Positions 49,243 to 63,375 of a stretch of DNA of 64,000 bases are shown in pieces. The DNA is from Ephydatia muelleri (Eukaryota > Porifera > Demospongiae > Spongillida > Spongillidae): positions 14,405,426 through 14,469,425 of the forward strand of contig JABACO010000002.1 in assembly GCA_013339895.1 (NCBI GenBank). Direction: 5' to 3'. How positions within the stretch are numbered: position 1 is the stretch's first letter; every line of letters begins with the position of its first letter. The notes below the pieces were generated by a model. That model saw nothing but the letters and a program-made list of their open reading frames with translations, was not told the DNA's origin and ran no database searches. A program made the position numbers and the translations under genes.

Positions 49243-52200
49243 GTCTGATGGCTGATCTTAGCTGTTGAAGGCATGATCAGCCTCTACTGGGGTCTCAAGA
49301 ACCCCATAGTGCTGGCCCCAGGGGCCATCTACGCCAAACAGAAGATGCAGTACCGGGACTCGGTCTACGAGTTCAATTCCGCTCCGAAGACGCCACCTAC
49401 CTCCAGATCCTCGACCAGGGCCACCAAGAGGAGGGACCTCTCCGACATGGAGGTCCAAGTGGCTCAAGGAGATCATCGACAGCATCAGGGAGAACCCCGT
49501 GGCGGAGGAAAAGGAGGAGGAAGGGGGTGGCCCCCGGGGGGGGGGGGGGGCGGACGGAAAATCCCCGCAGGGACGCAGAGCTGATGGACAACGCGGTGAA
49601 GGTGGACACGATCAAGAGGGGGGCAGCTCCTCGACCAGTACAAGTCCCTGGACCCGAAGGACTTTGAGTCGGGTCTGGACGCGAGTAGCAGCAGCAATGG
49701 GGGGGAGGTGGTGAGGAGGACCCTGGGAGCATGAGGCCGCGCTCCAACACCCAGGTGAGGAAGCGCTCCGCCTCCTTCAGGAAGGTCTCCAAGCAGAAGA
49801 AGATGGAGGAGTCCAAGCTCAACGAGGTGAGGCGGGTCTGGGGACGATGACATATTATGGCTGCAGTAATGATGTATTAATTGAATGATTGCAACGAATA
49901 GTGTGTTAGTCTATTTTGTTGCAGAACGGGCTGTCAGACAAATGAGCCACATATGCAGTAACACACATTAATATGCATAAGCTTCCGTTGTGTGCCTCAT
50001 TTGCATTGGACCTCTCACAAATTGCATATTTAGTTGTCTCCTCAATGTGGATCAGTGTCATTGATTAGGGCTTTTCCATACTGGGTGTCATGTTGGCTTA
50101 GTTATACGGTCATGCTGGCTTAGTTATATGGTCATGCTGGCTTAGTTGTATGGTCATGCTGGCTTAGTTATACGGTCATGCTGGCTTAGTTATATGGTCA
50201 TGCTGGCTTAGTTATATGGTCATGTTGGCTTAGTTATATGGTCATGTTGGCTTAGTTATACGGTCATGCTGGCTTAGTTATATAGTCATGCTGGCTTAGT
50301 TGTATGGTCATGGCTGGCTTAGCTGTATGGTCATGCTGGCTTAGTCACATGATCATGCTGGCTTAGTCACATGATCATGCTGGCTTAGTCACATGATCAT
50401 GCTGGCTTAGTTACATGATCATGCTGGCTTAGTCACATGATCATGCTGGATTAGTCACCTGATCATGCTGGCTTAGTCACATGATCATGCTGGCTTAGTC
50501 ACATGATCATGCTGGTTTAGTCACATGATCATGCTGCTTAGTCACAGATCACGCTGGGTTAGTTGTATGGTCATGCTGGCTTAGTTGTATGGTCTTGCTG
50601 GCTTAGATATACGGTCATGCTGGCTTAGTCACATGGGTTAGTCACATGATCATATTTCTCTCCTGCACATCATCACATAGCGACAAACGTTCACGCCCCC
50701 CACATGGTACTCCCCCCAACCTAAGGGTGACCAACACCATGTCATCTAACGAAGTCATAGGGATGCTCCTGCAGAAGTACAATGTAAGCCTGTGTGTGTG
50801 CGTGTGTGTGTGTGTGTGTGTGTGGATATGCATAAGTGTATGTTGGTGGCATATGGTGTGCTTGAGTACATATAGTGATCTGTGCCTTGTCTGTGATCAC
50901 ATTTCTCACTGCATCATCATCACCTTTACATTGTGGCTACGTCATCACCATCACTATGGACTCCACATGATCTGCACATTACCAAAACCATCTCATTTTA
51001 TGCCACACCTGAAGTGTGTTATCTTCCTCCTCTCTTCTTCCATCTCCCCTCCCCCTCCTTTCATCCCTCCTCCCCTCCCTCCCTCCTCCTCCTCTCCCTC
51101 CTCCTCCTCCCTCCCTCCTCCTCTCCCTCCTCCTCCTCTCCCTCCTCTCCTCCCTCATACTCCCTCCTCCTCTCCCTCTATCTTCCCTCCCTCCTCCTCT
51201 CCTCCCTCCTCCTCTCCTCCCTCCTCCTCTCCTCCTCCGCTCTCTCCTCCCCTCCCTCCTCCCCTCCTTCAGGTTGAGAACAGTCCATCAGACTTCACAT
51301 TGTGTGTGAGGCGGGATACAGGTGTCATGGAGCCCTTCAGAGAAGAGGATGTGCCTCTCATGGTGCGCCTCAGGTTGGGACCAAGTGAGGACATTGCCAA
51401 AATATTTGTGCTGGAGGCCAGCGAAGCCAGGCTGCTGGAAGTCACGGAGGAGGTGTGGTAAAAAGAGGGGGGTGGAGTGAGGGTGCAATGTGTGTAGAGT
51501 TGACAGTATTGAGAGGTCAGGTGGTGTGCTTGTATTGGAAGTGGGCTGCGGGGGGGGGGGGGGGGGGGGGGCTTAATTGTCATGTGGAGAGAGAGGGTAT
51601 TTCACAGCATGCAAAAGAAATACCAAAATAGTACAAACTTGCAATTGATGTAAGTTAAGAAGAGGCATTTGGTCAGATCTAATGGTATGTTAGAAGAGGA
51701 TCAGTTTCCTTCAATACCACCATATCACACAAAGTGAAAGAAAATACATGTACGCAGCATACATTCAGTATTGGTGTTTAGAGACTTTTATTATTCACAT
51801 TGGGCATGCCTAGAGTGTATCTTGTTATTAAGGATTTGTGTTGCATTTATTTTGATGCCTTCCATACATCATCGGTTAGCTGTATGTTAGCATGTGAATA
51901 ATTATGTACAGTGTTTACCTCGTGATTGCATAGGATTATGTAATTACTGCTTCCCCTGATTCAGACGGCTAACTGGATGAAATTCTCGGAAGCAGAACTG
52001 AATATTTTTATTAAGAAGTTCAATGAAGAGGAGGAGAAGGAGACGAAGAAAATTGTGGAAAGGTGAGTTGTGGGAGTGTGCTATGACCTTTTGCAATGAC
52101 ATAAAGTATAGTCATGTCATGCACGAAATGGCCACTCCATCCCATATGGATTTCGGATGCTGAAGTCAAAGCTGGCCCATGCACATATTCTAAACTGGTC

Positions 52201-52983
52201 CCCCTCTTGTATTGGTCCTAACCTTTGAGAAAGTTGTTTTGTTTTTCCCTATACAAATTGGTCTCCAGGCATTACTTCAATACAAGGACAGATTTTTGTC
52301 AGAGGGGACCAATTGTGATGGCTACAACTGGTTCGAATTTGGGGTTGGGGGGGGGGGGGGGGGGGGAATGTGGGGGGGGATTGACATTGCCTAAATGTAT
52401 TGTGGTGTGACCTCCACAAGGTGTAAATCAAAACAGTTCAAGAAGAGAGAAAATAAGTGTGGCCACACTATATTGCTAGCTAAAGTATGATGGTTATGGC
52501 TTTGGAAAAGCTCTTTTTGTACTTTCATTCGTCTCAATGTTACGATAAGTCACGAGTAACTTGTATTTAGATTGCTGACATGTGTTCATTAACTGGGGAA
52601 CAGCCTGTTGTTTATTGTTGTCTGGTGGAAAATGCTTGTTACTATAGCAGCCAGTGATTCTTGTAGTCAGCAGAGCTCTGTGTGTTGGAGTTCATCTTAC
52701 AACATTCATGGCTGTCATGTGAACTGTTGAAGGATTATTGTGACTTCTCATTCTCCAGAGTTTTCCTAATCTATTGTTATTGTTTTCTTGCATCACTTTG
52801 ATTGTTGTTGTGTTTTTTGTAATGCAGACCTTTTTATGTTCTGTAAGCACACTGCCTTTGTTCTGTTCCTCTAGATTCAAGCCATGGAGAACGGCTATAC
52901 GGCAGGAGCAAGAGAACATCAAACAAAATGGAAATGGACATCGGAAAAGTCGGACAGGTTCTTGGATTGAGACAGATGTCTGA
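49243..52983 (+). CDS. RASSF: R4: RASSF gene, 5' end in gap
   Basis: Exons 49243-49826 (pre-RA segment ISLYWGLKNPIVLAPGA and basic linker RKRSASFRKVSKQKKMEES), 50681-50783 (RA first half), 51273-51452 (RA second half, no indels), 51965-52062 and 52875-52983 (SARAH, ends WIETDV). The donor after the RA exon is GAG|gtgtgg in all four copies. The first exon and the RA first-half exon carry small indels, mostly at G or C runs, as in R2 and R3; since the same exon is affected in all copies, sequencing error at GC-rich homopolymers is a real possibility. It is convergent with UBL6 and is the inverted partner of R1. Confidence 0.8.
50090..50655. repeat. 22-bp minisatellite in R4 intron, longest array
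   Basis: About 25 units. The left half uses cttagttatatggtcatgctgg and the right half cttagtcacatgatcatgctgg, so the array has two variant blocks. Confidence 0.9.
51549..51571. repeat. Poly-G run in R4 intron
   Basis: About 23 G. Counterpart of the R1 poly-C run. Confidence 0.9.
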
Positions 52984-53661
52984 TGAGCATCAATTGGAAT
53001 ATGCACGCGAACGCACAAAATATGCACCAGCGCTATTTTGCACAGGTGTACGCACACGCTCTCCCGATGATGTATGTTTTTATGTAGCAGGGTCATTTGC
53101 TGTTTTTATAATTTGTTCTTTCACTTCCTCTTTTGTAACGCAATGTGTGTCTGGTTTGTGTGTAAGATGTCAATGTGTACTCTGTGTGAATCACAATTGT
53201 TTGTTTCAATGTTTCGCGATAGTTTTACCCAATAAGAGTGTCGAAATTACTGTATATTGAAACTATCACTATCTTTTCTGGAGATTTACCATTCAGTTCT
53301 AGTTCATTAATTATGCATTTCTGACAATTGCGTGGCAATTGCTAATGATTTTGTACCTGATTTATTACGTGCTATAGAGGTTCAACAATTACCAAAACTC
53401 ATTTTTTTATTGGGACTGCCTATGAATTTAAAAAATGAGCTGTTTCTAATCAGCTAATTAAGTTCACAGAATTAAGTTAACATTATAGCATGAAGATAAT
53501 TCTATGTACAAATTTTATTGTTAGAACTAAAAAATTGCGTTTGGTTTTGTATCTGCACTGGACATAAATTGCAAAATAATAGATTTTTCATTCATACACT
53601 GAAAAATGATGACAATTAAAAAGGTGGTTCATCGTCACATGTCCAGATATTACTTGTACAG

Positions 53662-56132
<2,471 letters not shown>

Positions 56133-56150
56133 ACCAGTAGGTAGATCTAT

Positions 56151-56158
56151 GGGCGTGG
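56151..56158 (-). promoter_or_regulatory. CCACGCCC box upstream of UBL6
   Basis: Same box and spacing as in UBL3. Confidence 0.45.
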
Positions 56159-56229
56159 TTCAGATGCCAGATCAGCGCAGCTAGTCCAATAAATTTAATT
56201 ACAACCGTATCTATTTTTATGGCGTCCCA

Positions 56230-57609
56230 ATAAATACCATTTGAAGTTTAATACTTTGGCTAGTGAAGTTAAATGCCTTCGCGTAATCGAAAGAAGAGAT
56301 CTAAGCAACGAGCAGAATACCTTCAAAAGCAAGACGATATTTTATCACAACAAAACAAGGCTAAAGCCCGAGCGCGCTACAAGGCCGATCCCGAAAAGAA
56401 GAAGGCCTCTGTACGCGACAGCTACAACGCAGATATTGAATCTAAGCAATCTGCTAAAAGGCAGCGATATCAAGAGGACGTCGAGGAGAACCGCGCTGCT
56501 AAAAGGCCGAAATACGAGGACAATTCAGCTGCCATTAAGGCATCTGAAAGGAATCGGTATTGGTATGACCCCGCTGTCCGATTGGCTAAACGTGCTGCCG
56601 AGAGGAAGCGGTATCGCATATGTCATGACATGTTGTATTGCACTAGCATTAAAAAGCTATAGGAAGATGTGCATGCAACATGTGTACAGCACGCATGTAA
56701 GGAAGGGATCTGCACAAAACCATTCACTTCACATGTACAGCATGCATGGTGACCCAACTGTTGTGTACAGTACATGTAGTCCTTTCTCCTTTGTGACCTG
56801 TCTATTGAATATTGGGGGTGTCATCCTTAATCTGATGTACAAAAAGGCTTCCTTATCTGATGTACTACGGCTGCAACTGTGTATGAGCACTGCAACCATA
56901 TCCTTCTCCCATATAGCTACTCCTTGTATGAACCCAAATCTCATGCACTAATGGAGTATAATGGTGGACTTGAAAAAGCTATTCTTAGGGATAGTGAGCT
57001 TCTAAGTGAAGTAAATGATGCCTTTTGTAAGTCTCATCCATTGCTAGCTCAAAAGGTTGTTACAAGATCTGCCCGTGCAGCAGTAAGTAAGATTGGTGCA
57101 GATGCATTAGTCGGAGGACGAAGTACATCCTCCAACTCCTCTTCCCTTTACGCAGCCACCGCTGCTAGATACATTGCTGCCCCCCTACTGTCTGCCGCCA
57201 GCAGCAGCTGCAGCACTGCCCCTGCCGAGCAGAGCTGCCCCCACCGCTGCCCCACCGCCAACAGCAGAGCTGCCCCCACCTCCAGCAGCAGAAGCAGGAG
57301 CACCGCCGCTACCTGCACCAGCCCCACCACCGGCACCAGTATTGGCACCAGTGCCCCCACCACCACTTTGCCTGCTGCCACCCTGGCCGCTGCCACCACC
57401 ACCCGCATGGCTCCCATGGCCAGAACCAGGCCGCCGCGGCCATAGAAGAGGCTGGGGGAGACAAAGAGGACAAGGTGGAACCGTACAGAACATTAAGAAC
57501 TCATATACATATAATTTCTATTATTAAATTTTTTAACCTCCCTCCCTTCAAATATTAAAATTAATTTGTGACCGCTTATAAAGACGCCAGAGGAAAAAAC
57601 TTATGAAAC
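56230..57609 (+). mobile_element. E4: E element lacking its promoter
   Basis: Joins the UBL6 upstream sequence directly after ccatttgaag, so the TATA region found in E1-E3 is absent. The MPSRN start is at 56273. One YKADPEKKKASVRDS unit and one YQEDVEENRAAKRPK unit follow, then an open frame to about 56662. The second part (56879-57445) keeps an open frame with LYEPKSHALMEYNGGLEKAI and LLAQKVVTRSARAAVSKIG before a Ser/Thr/Ala/Pro-rich tail. This conserved helical stretch is shared with E1 and missing from E2 and E3. It is followed by M3. It replaces about 235 bp of the spacer still present at 15811-16045. Confidence 0.55.
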
Positions 57610-57901
57610 AAGTAAATAAAAACATTCTCTAATGAGAAAGTTGTTGGTATATAGGATTGACCAATGGTGGTGTAAAAAGCACAGAAACAAGAGTGACAGA
57701 AATTTGACTGGAAAATTGAAATAGGCCTATATTTAGCACACTAATGTTGTAACAGTACATGCCTGAGTAATGGGCTAAATATAGGCCTATTTCAATTTTC
57801 CAGTCAAATTTCTGTCACTCTTGTTTCTGTGCTTTTTACACCACCATTGGTCAATCCTATATACCAACAACTTTCTCATTAGAGAATGTTTTTATTTACT
57901 T
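57610..57901. repeat. Palindromic MITE-like sequence M3
   Basis: Inverted equivalent of M1 with the same junctions on both sides, so M1-E1 and E4-M3 are copies of one duplicated arrangement. Confidence 0.8.
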
Positions 57902-59281
57902 TATAATTATTGGATAGTGTTATGTGCATGCATAGTGTTACATGTAGGCTGCAAAGATATACTAGGTCTTCTAGTTCCATTTGTATTTGGGATTTAACAC
58001 AGGGGCATCATCATCTTAAGGGTGTAACATTGTTTTGTCTATTAATAGGTGATCCTAGTGTGATCTATCATGCAAAAAGGACTAAATGATCTGGCTTGTT
58101 GGTGTCCATATCCTTGCAATGTTTGGCTCCCGTAAATGTACAAGGAGTCTTAAACAAACAAACTCAGGCCTCTTCTCCCCCACCCCCACCCCCCCCCCCC
58201 CTTCCCCCCTATGAAGTCCTATTTATGAATCACAGGCAACCGCATTTCAGCAATAGCTCAGGAGGCCACAGTTTAGGAGGCCATTTCACTGGACTTCTCC
58301 TTAGGTTTAGGGTTAGGTTAGGGTTGTATGGTAGTCAATGGAGGGGTGCAAGGGAGGACTGTTTATTTTCGTCCATCTTGGCCACCAGACCAATTTGTTT
58401 CATCAAAATGGATCCAGACAGACCAATTCCCGACAGATCATCTTTGAAACTATAAACGCTAAGCTTTTGCCATCTGCCACATGCGGAACACTTGAAATTT
58501 CTTCTTTACAGGTACAGTGTAAATTTATAACAGTAAAAGCTTTGCTGTTAAGAAAATTGTGTTAACGTTAAGCCAAAAGTGGTGTTTGGTTATTATTGTT
58601 TCTTTTTTCACTGTTGTGTGGGAGTGTAGAGGAGCAAATTCATGCTGATCGATCTGCTCTGACAGACAAGTTATTTTATGCCCTTGATGATGCTGCTCTT
58701 CACGTGCTTCATTACAATCTTCTCCAACATTTTGTCCATTTTCGTACTATTCTTTACCTTCTTTGCTTGAACATACATACATTCAGACACAAAATGTAGG
58801 GCAATAAAGAATTGATGCCCCATTGCAACCATGTAATGAGCAGATTTCTGATGCCTATACTGGCATACTATAAATACAGTACATACTGTACAAATCAGTT
58901 GATAGAAGTCAGAACTAGGTGTTACACCCACAATACCATGCCAAACTTCACGTTAATAAAATATCTGATGAACAGAATTGAATTTATAAACTGTTTAATC
59001 AATTGCCAACACCTAAACAATGCTGATCTGCCGTGTTACAATATCTGCATGCATGCGGGGATCCTAGCATTACATAATAAAGATGTTTGATATCACATAA
59101 AGTGCCACAATATCATGTGTGTAGTTGAATCGAAAGGAGAAAACATTTGCACATTCAATTCTCGCCTTCTACACTTGAACAATCAAGGTGTTTATAAATC
59201 ACATGATGTACTGAAAGTACCTATACATAACTCCCACAAGTTTGCTACTTGTCCAGCTGCACAGTTGTCCGAATGTCTCCC
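57902..59281. repeat. Clade I downstream block, copy 3 (inverted)
   Basis: Telomere-like stretch at 58301-58327. The plus strand at 58596-58799 has an open frame with LTDKLFYALDDAALHVLHY, unrecognised but also visible, degraded, in the other two copies. Confidence 0.6.
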
Positions 59282-61711
59282 TCATGTGGTCTGCTGCTGG
59301 CTGTTTCCTGGTAAAAGCCAGCCAACTGATCGATGACAGTCTGAACGCATTGCCTCTGCAAGTCCACAGCATGTTGCTGCCAGCTTTGCTCTCACGATAT
59401 TGTTCAGACTTGGAGGTTGGAGTGGTATGTGAGAACCAAACATCTCCAATACCAGCTTCGCCCTCTTATGGGCCTCAAGCCCTTCACTAATGTGCCATGG
59501 CAAGCAGATCAGGTAATCCAGTAAACCCTGCTTGATTAGACAGTGCCTCTCACCGTCTTTACTCACTATTATTTGGAGTCTCATCACAGCAGCCTCTAAG
59601 CACAGTGAGTCTATTGGGCACAGCGATGTGTAGCGAAGAGGGCTGTACGCCAAACTCAAAGGAGGGAATATATCAACCCAGACGTACCGACGAGCCTTTA
59701 CCATCCACATGCAAAAAAGATTGAAATCCACATTGCGAAGAAAACGATTCAAGAGCAGCTCGACTTGAGAGCTTAACTTTTCAGGCAAGCGAGTTGCTTT
59801 GGTCAATGCCAGATGTGATATCACCATGACAACAAAGTACCTAGGATACAAGTACATTCATTCTTTAATAATACGTAGTGTATACTTGTCGAAAATGGTC
59901 ACTGCTTTATTCAATCCCTTTCTATAATAAACATCTCTCCCATTCAGTCAATATTGAGTGATAGCTGTTTTTCTAACATGTGTATTGTATAGGTCACTCA
60001 CTAATACACCGGCAGAAACTCACACACTTACATCACACAATCAGATTCAAGTTTTGAGCAGAGTGCTGGATCCACATCTTCAAATGTAATTTGGTGTGAA
60101 GGACTTCTGTATGCCACCTTCATCAAGGCACCAAGGAGATCTACGTTTGAGAGGTACTTGTGTGTGTGAGGATTGTACAAAAGATGCTGGAAACAGCCTA
60201 GTACATAAGTCTGCACATGTCTGGGAAAGGTCGGAGTTTCCAGACATCCGACAAACTGTTTCATTACTTTTTCGTTTGTTACGATCTGAATTTGATGCTG
60301 CTCGTCTGCTGTTTTGCTAAATGGTAGTAGGGAGTGCAAAGGTCAATATGTATCCAATTAACGTTAAACATTAAAGTTGAAATAATTATGTGGTCAACAA
60401 TTAGTGCTGGTCATGGACAATACACTACAAAACAGACATGATGCACATGCAAATTAATAGTACATCAAAAGCAGATGACCGAACCCAGTTGATATATAAT
60501 TCCAATTCAAAATTTAATTATTGGGTAGTGTTATGTACATGTAGTGTCAAAAAATTCCATCAATTTCACTTTCATGTGTAACTATGCTGTACGAGTTTGC
60601 CAATGTAAAAGTGGCATGGCAGCCATGCTAGAAGAAATATAAGACCAAATCTCCCATAGAGCCAGGCTCAAAAAACAAATCCTAAGTGAAAGTATTGAGT
60701 TCACATTGCAAGAAAAGAGTCCAACTGATGCCTATTCATTCATGCACCAATTGATGATTACATTATATGAGGAGAAATTTGCAAAAAGACTTACGTGTTA
60801 AGGCACAATAGAGCACCAGTAACAACATCATTCAGTGCTTCTAATTGCTTGTGTTTGGTAGAGGAATACAAGTTGCGATTGTGAGGCACAATTATTGGTT
60901 TGGATGATAATGGAACCCGAAGAAAGGAACCAAATATGTTATCCAAATTATTAATAACTTCATATTTCAAGTGTTGGCTAGTCACCATGAAGAGATTGTT
61001 TAATAAAATTAGCACGTTGTACTCTAAATGCTGGAGTTCAAGATGGCATATTTGTTCCCATGTTTGATTCAGCAATAACGAGTGAAGTGATGTGGTCACA
61101 TCCAGTCCTCTATTGTTCAGGATGAACATGGAGTTTGCGAACATCTTTTGAGGTGGAAACAGTTGCCTGATGCATTGGTTTATGTCTTTCACATGAAGTG
61201 TGTCAGTAATCGTTTTGCTAAACTCGGGTGAAATCTTGCCGGATGCCAACTGACTTTGCTCATTTTTGACAAACTCGAGGGCATTACGAAGTAGCGACAT
61301 GAGATGAAAAGCGCATTCAACGTCAACAGTTGTCGTGTACTCTAGTGTGATCTGATCTCCATCTTTCAACCTGTAGAAATCCAAGCTCTCGCCGTCCGCC
61401 AAAACAGCGCAGTCAAACGACAGCTTCTGATCGTAGACGGGCACTTGAAATTCTTCCTGGATAGCTAGTTTCAATGCCGCTACACTTTCCGGAAACTTTG
61501 TCGTGGTAAACGTACGACTGATCGTTGTGTTGAGTGGAGTGCGGAGGAGCAGAACGTTAAAGCTGATGGTTTTGCTCTGTTCTGACAGACAGGGCAGTCT
61601 ACTATAATCGGCCTCACCACTACGCTCTTCACGTGCACCGTTGCAACCTTCTCCATCACTCCTGTCCGTTACCGTAGCATACTTTGCTTCTTTGGCTTCA
61701 GCATTCTCCAT
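59282..61711 (-). CDS. UBL7: clade I UBL-ARM protein, intact
   Basis: Minus-strand exons 60795-61711, 60032-60316 and 59282-59840 join in frame to 586 residues. I chose the start MENAEAKEAK because it aligns with every other copy; an in-frame ATG 42 bases upstream is not conserved. Ubiquitin-like fold at about 48-126 (SVAALKLAIQEEF, VPVYDQKLSFDC, ADGESLDFYRLKDGDQ), then armadillo-like helices (KVMKQFVGCLETPTF, LGCFQHLLYNPHTHKYL). Ends NSQQQTT, unlike clade II. Intron 1 has an ordinary GT donor (gtaagt). No Gly-Gly tail, signal peptide or membrane segment. It is the only intact clade I copy in the window; its inverted partner UBL2 is broken. Confidence 0.85.
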
Positions 61712-61724
61712 AGGTAGGTCTAAA

Positions 61725-61732
61725 GGGCGTGG
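61725..61732 (-). promoter_or_regulatory. CCACGCCC box upstream of UBL7
   Basis: Same box as in clade II, 13 bp before the ATG; it therefore predates the split of the two clades. Confidence 0.45.
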
Positions 61733-61989
61733 TTCGGATGCATGAAATAACAATTGCCTACGGGCAATAGTTTATAATTAGAAACATGTAACTTACGGTT
61801 CAACATGGCAAAACTCATTAGAACTTTTATAGAAATATTTCTACAGCCATAGAATATCCTTTTTATGTTAGCCACGCGTTTCATTATACGCTATATGACG
61901 GTCCTAAACCGGCGCGAAAAAATTCTTTCGATCTGGCCTTAGTAGCGATTTTCCCCACCCTTATAACTTATAACTATCCATCAGAAACA

Positions 61990-62752
61990 AGAAGCAAGTT
62001 ATTCTTTGAAGCAGTGGCGGATACAGGGGTGGGCAAACCCGGCTTATGCCCCCCCCCCTAACTAATAAAGACACGCCTCCTTTCCATTGTAATGAATTTA
62101 ATTACATGTCATCAGCGACTGTCGTAGCTCGTGCAGGCCTGGACCTATTATATATATCACCCTTGACACGTATCCCATGGCTAAGACTATTGCTGAAGTG
62201 TTTGCGGCGAGCAAAAAGTGTATGTGCCAATGAATCATTAATCATAATTGTTAATTGAACGCACAGTTCCTATACAATTGGCAACTGTTTGCTGTACTCA
62301 GCTGCCATCCATAAACTGTCGTATTCACGGTGCTCTTACATCCTTACTGCATGATGAGCAGCACGCCATGACATCTCTTAACAGCCGAAGCACAAGATCA
62401 GGGACTGGTCTAAGCTAGCTCTTTGGGCTGGATGTCTGTTGCGATATAGCAGCAAGGGTACTTTAGTCTTGAAGTTACATTTACCCAGTGAACCAGGCAC
62501 ACATACGTTTGGCACAGGCCTGGGGCAACAGCCACAGTGATCACCTGTGCAGCCAACAATGATTATAGTGTCTTTCTCGTGAACAGCTCAGTTGGAGCCA
62601 GTTCTATCTATTTTGTGTGTATGATGGCTTTAGGGGTTGTTACTTCCGTAGTCTGTGACAGGCCCTTCCATCAATGTGTGTAGAATGGCTTGCACACCTT
62701 TTGCAATAGGGAATTAATTGCAATTGAGAAATGTATATACTTTACAGGTACA
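61990..62752. other. Arm-shared segment with hAT-like terminus, contig C copy
   Basis: Inverted match of 10921-11642. Begins near the terminus cagtggcggatacag (62014). The plus strand has MSSATVVARAGLDLLYI, as in the other arm, but the frame then differs. Around 62710-62760 lies the uninterrupted site where contig A carries the Ginger-like element. Confidence 0.4.
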
Positions 62753-63010
62753 TCAAAGTTCACACTCATACATGTACCTTGCAAGTGTGCTTGCACCAAT
62801 ATGGCTGCGCATAGCACTTGTATTGATTCTGTCATTCCGAAACTGTTGTGGGTGGGTCTTCTTTACATCACTCGCCACACTGATGCCAAATGCCACAAGA
62901 AGGCTGTCAGCATGCGTGCAGCAGCTGTATGAAGGCTGTGGTTTTAGAGCTTTGCCCTTTGCTTTGATCTTTTCATGCAATTTGCACCCACATATCGTGC
63001 AAAGGTTATA
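62753..63010 (-). CDS. Unassigned cysteine-containing ORF, contig C copy
   Basis: Partner of 7987-8247. Minus strand reads NLCTICGCKLHEKIKAKGKA, then CCTHADSLL, VASDVKKTHPQQF and RSHIGAST. The frame is open through a SINE insertion at its 5' side, so the true start is unclear. I recognise no family; zinc binding through the CxxC pairs is an inference. Confidence 0.4.
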   Translation of the reverse strand, partial: YNLCTICGCKLHEKIKAKGKALKPQPSYSCCTHADSLLVAFGISVASDVKKTHPQQFRNDRINTSAMRSHIGASTLARYMYECEL

Positions 63011-63201
63011 GGATTTATAATATGACGCCGAAGGCGCCCTCGTCCAGTGGTCGTTAATTGACGGCCAAAAATTTTTTAGTGCTAGACGGGTGCTTTTTGA
63101 CACCGGATTCGGATTCCGGGTGCAAGTTGACCTGGTCCCTCGCGCACCCTAACCCCCAAACCCCAAAACATATCCTAACAGCGTCAATGCCGCGTCTTAG
63201 C
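63008..63201 (+). mobile_element. tRNA-headed SINE-like insertion
   Basis: About 190 bp present only in contig C; contig A reads straight through (cacacgctatagttgtc near 7975-7992). It has an A-box-like cgtccagtggtc (63041-63052) and a B box within a perfect T-arm: stem ccgga/tccgg closing the 7-base loop ttcggat (63102-63118). No anticodon arm can be drawn, so it is a tRNA-derived SINE and not a tRNA gene. Confidence 0.5.
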
Positions 63202-63375
63202 GTGTGTGGTTGGATTCCATAGCTACATGTATTTAGTAGTGCGTGCTGTGCGCATTATTCATGATTTGAATGCTATGTTCATTATAGAAGCTGATAGAAG
63301 ATGTGGTGCGCATTATTTATAGAAGCTGATAGGAGATGCGGCACCGTTACATGAAGACGTATACTAACCTGCAAT

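Noticed and set aside
63030-63125. A tRNA gene
   Set aside because: The T-arm is perfect but no anticodon or D-arm of normal length can be folded, and the acceptor strands do not pair after it; SINE head preferred.
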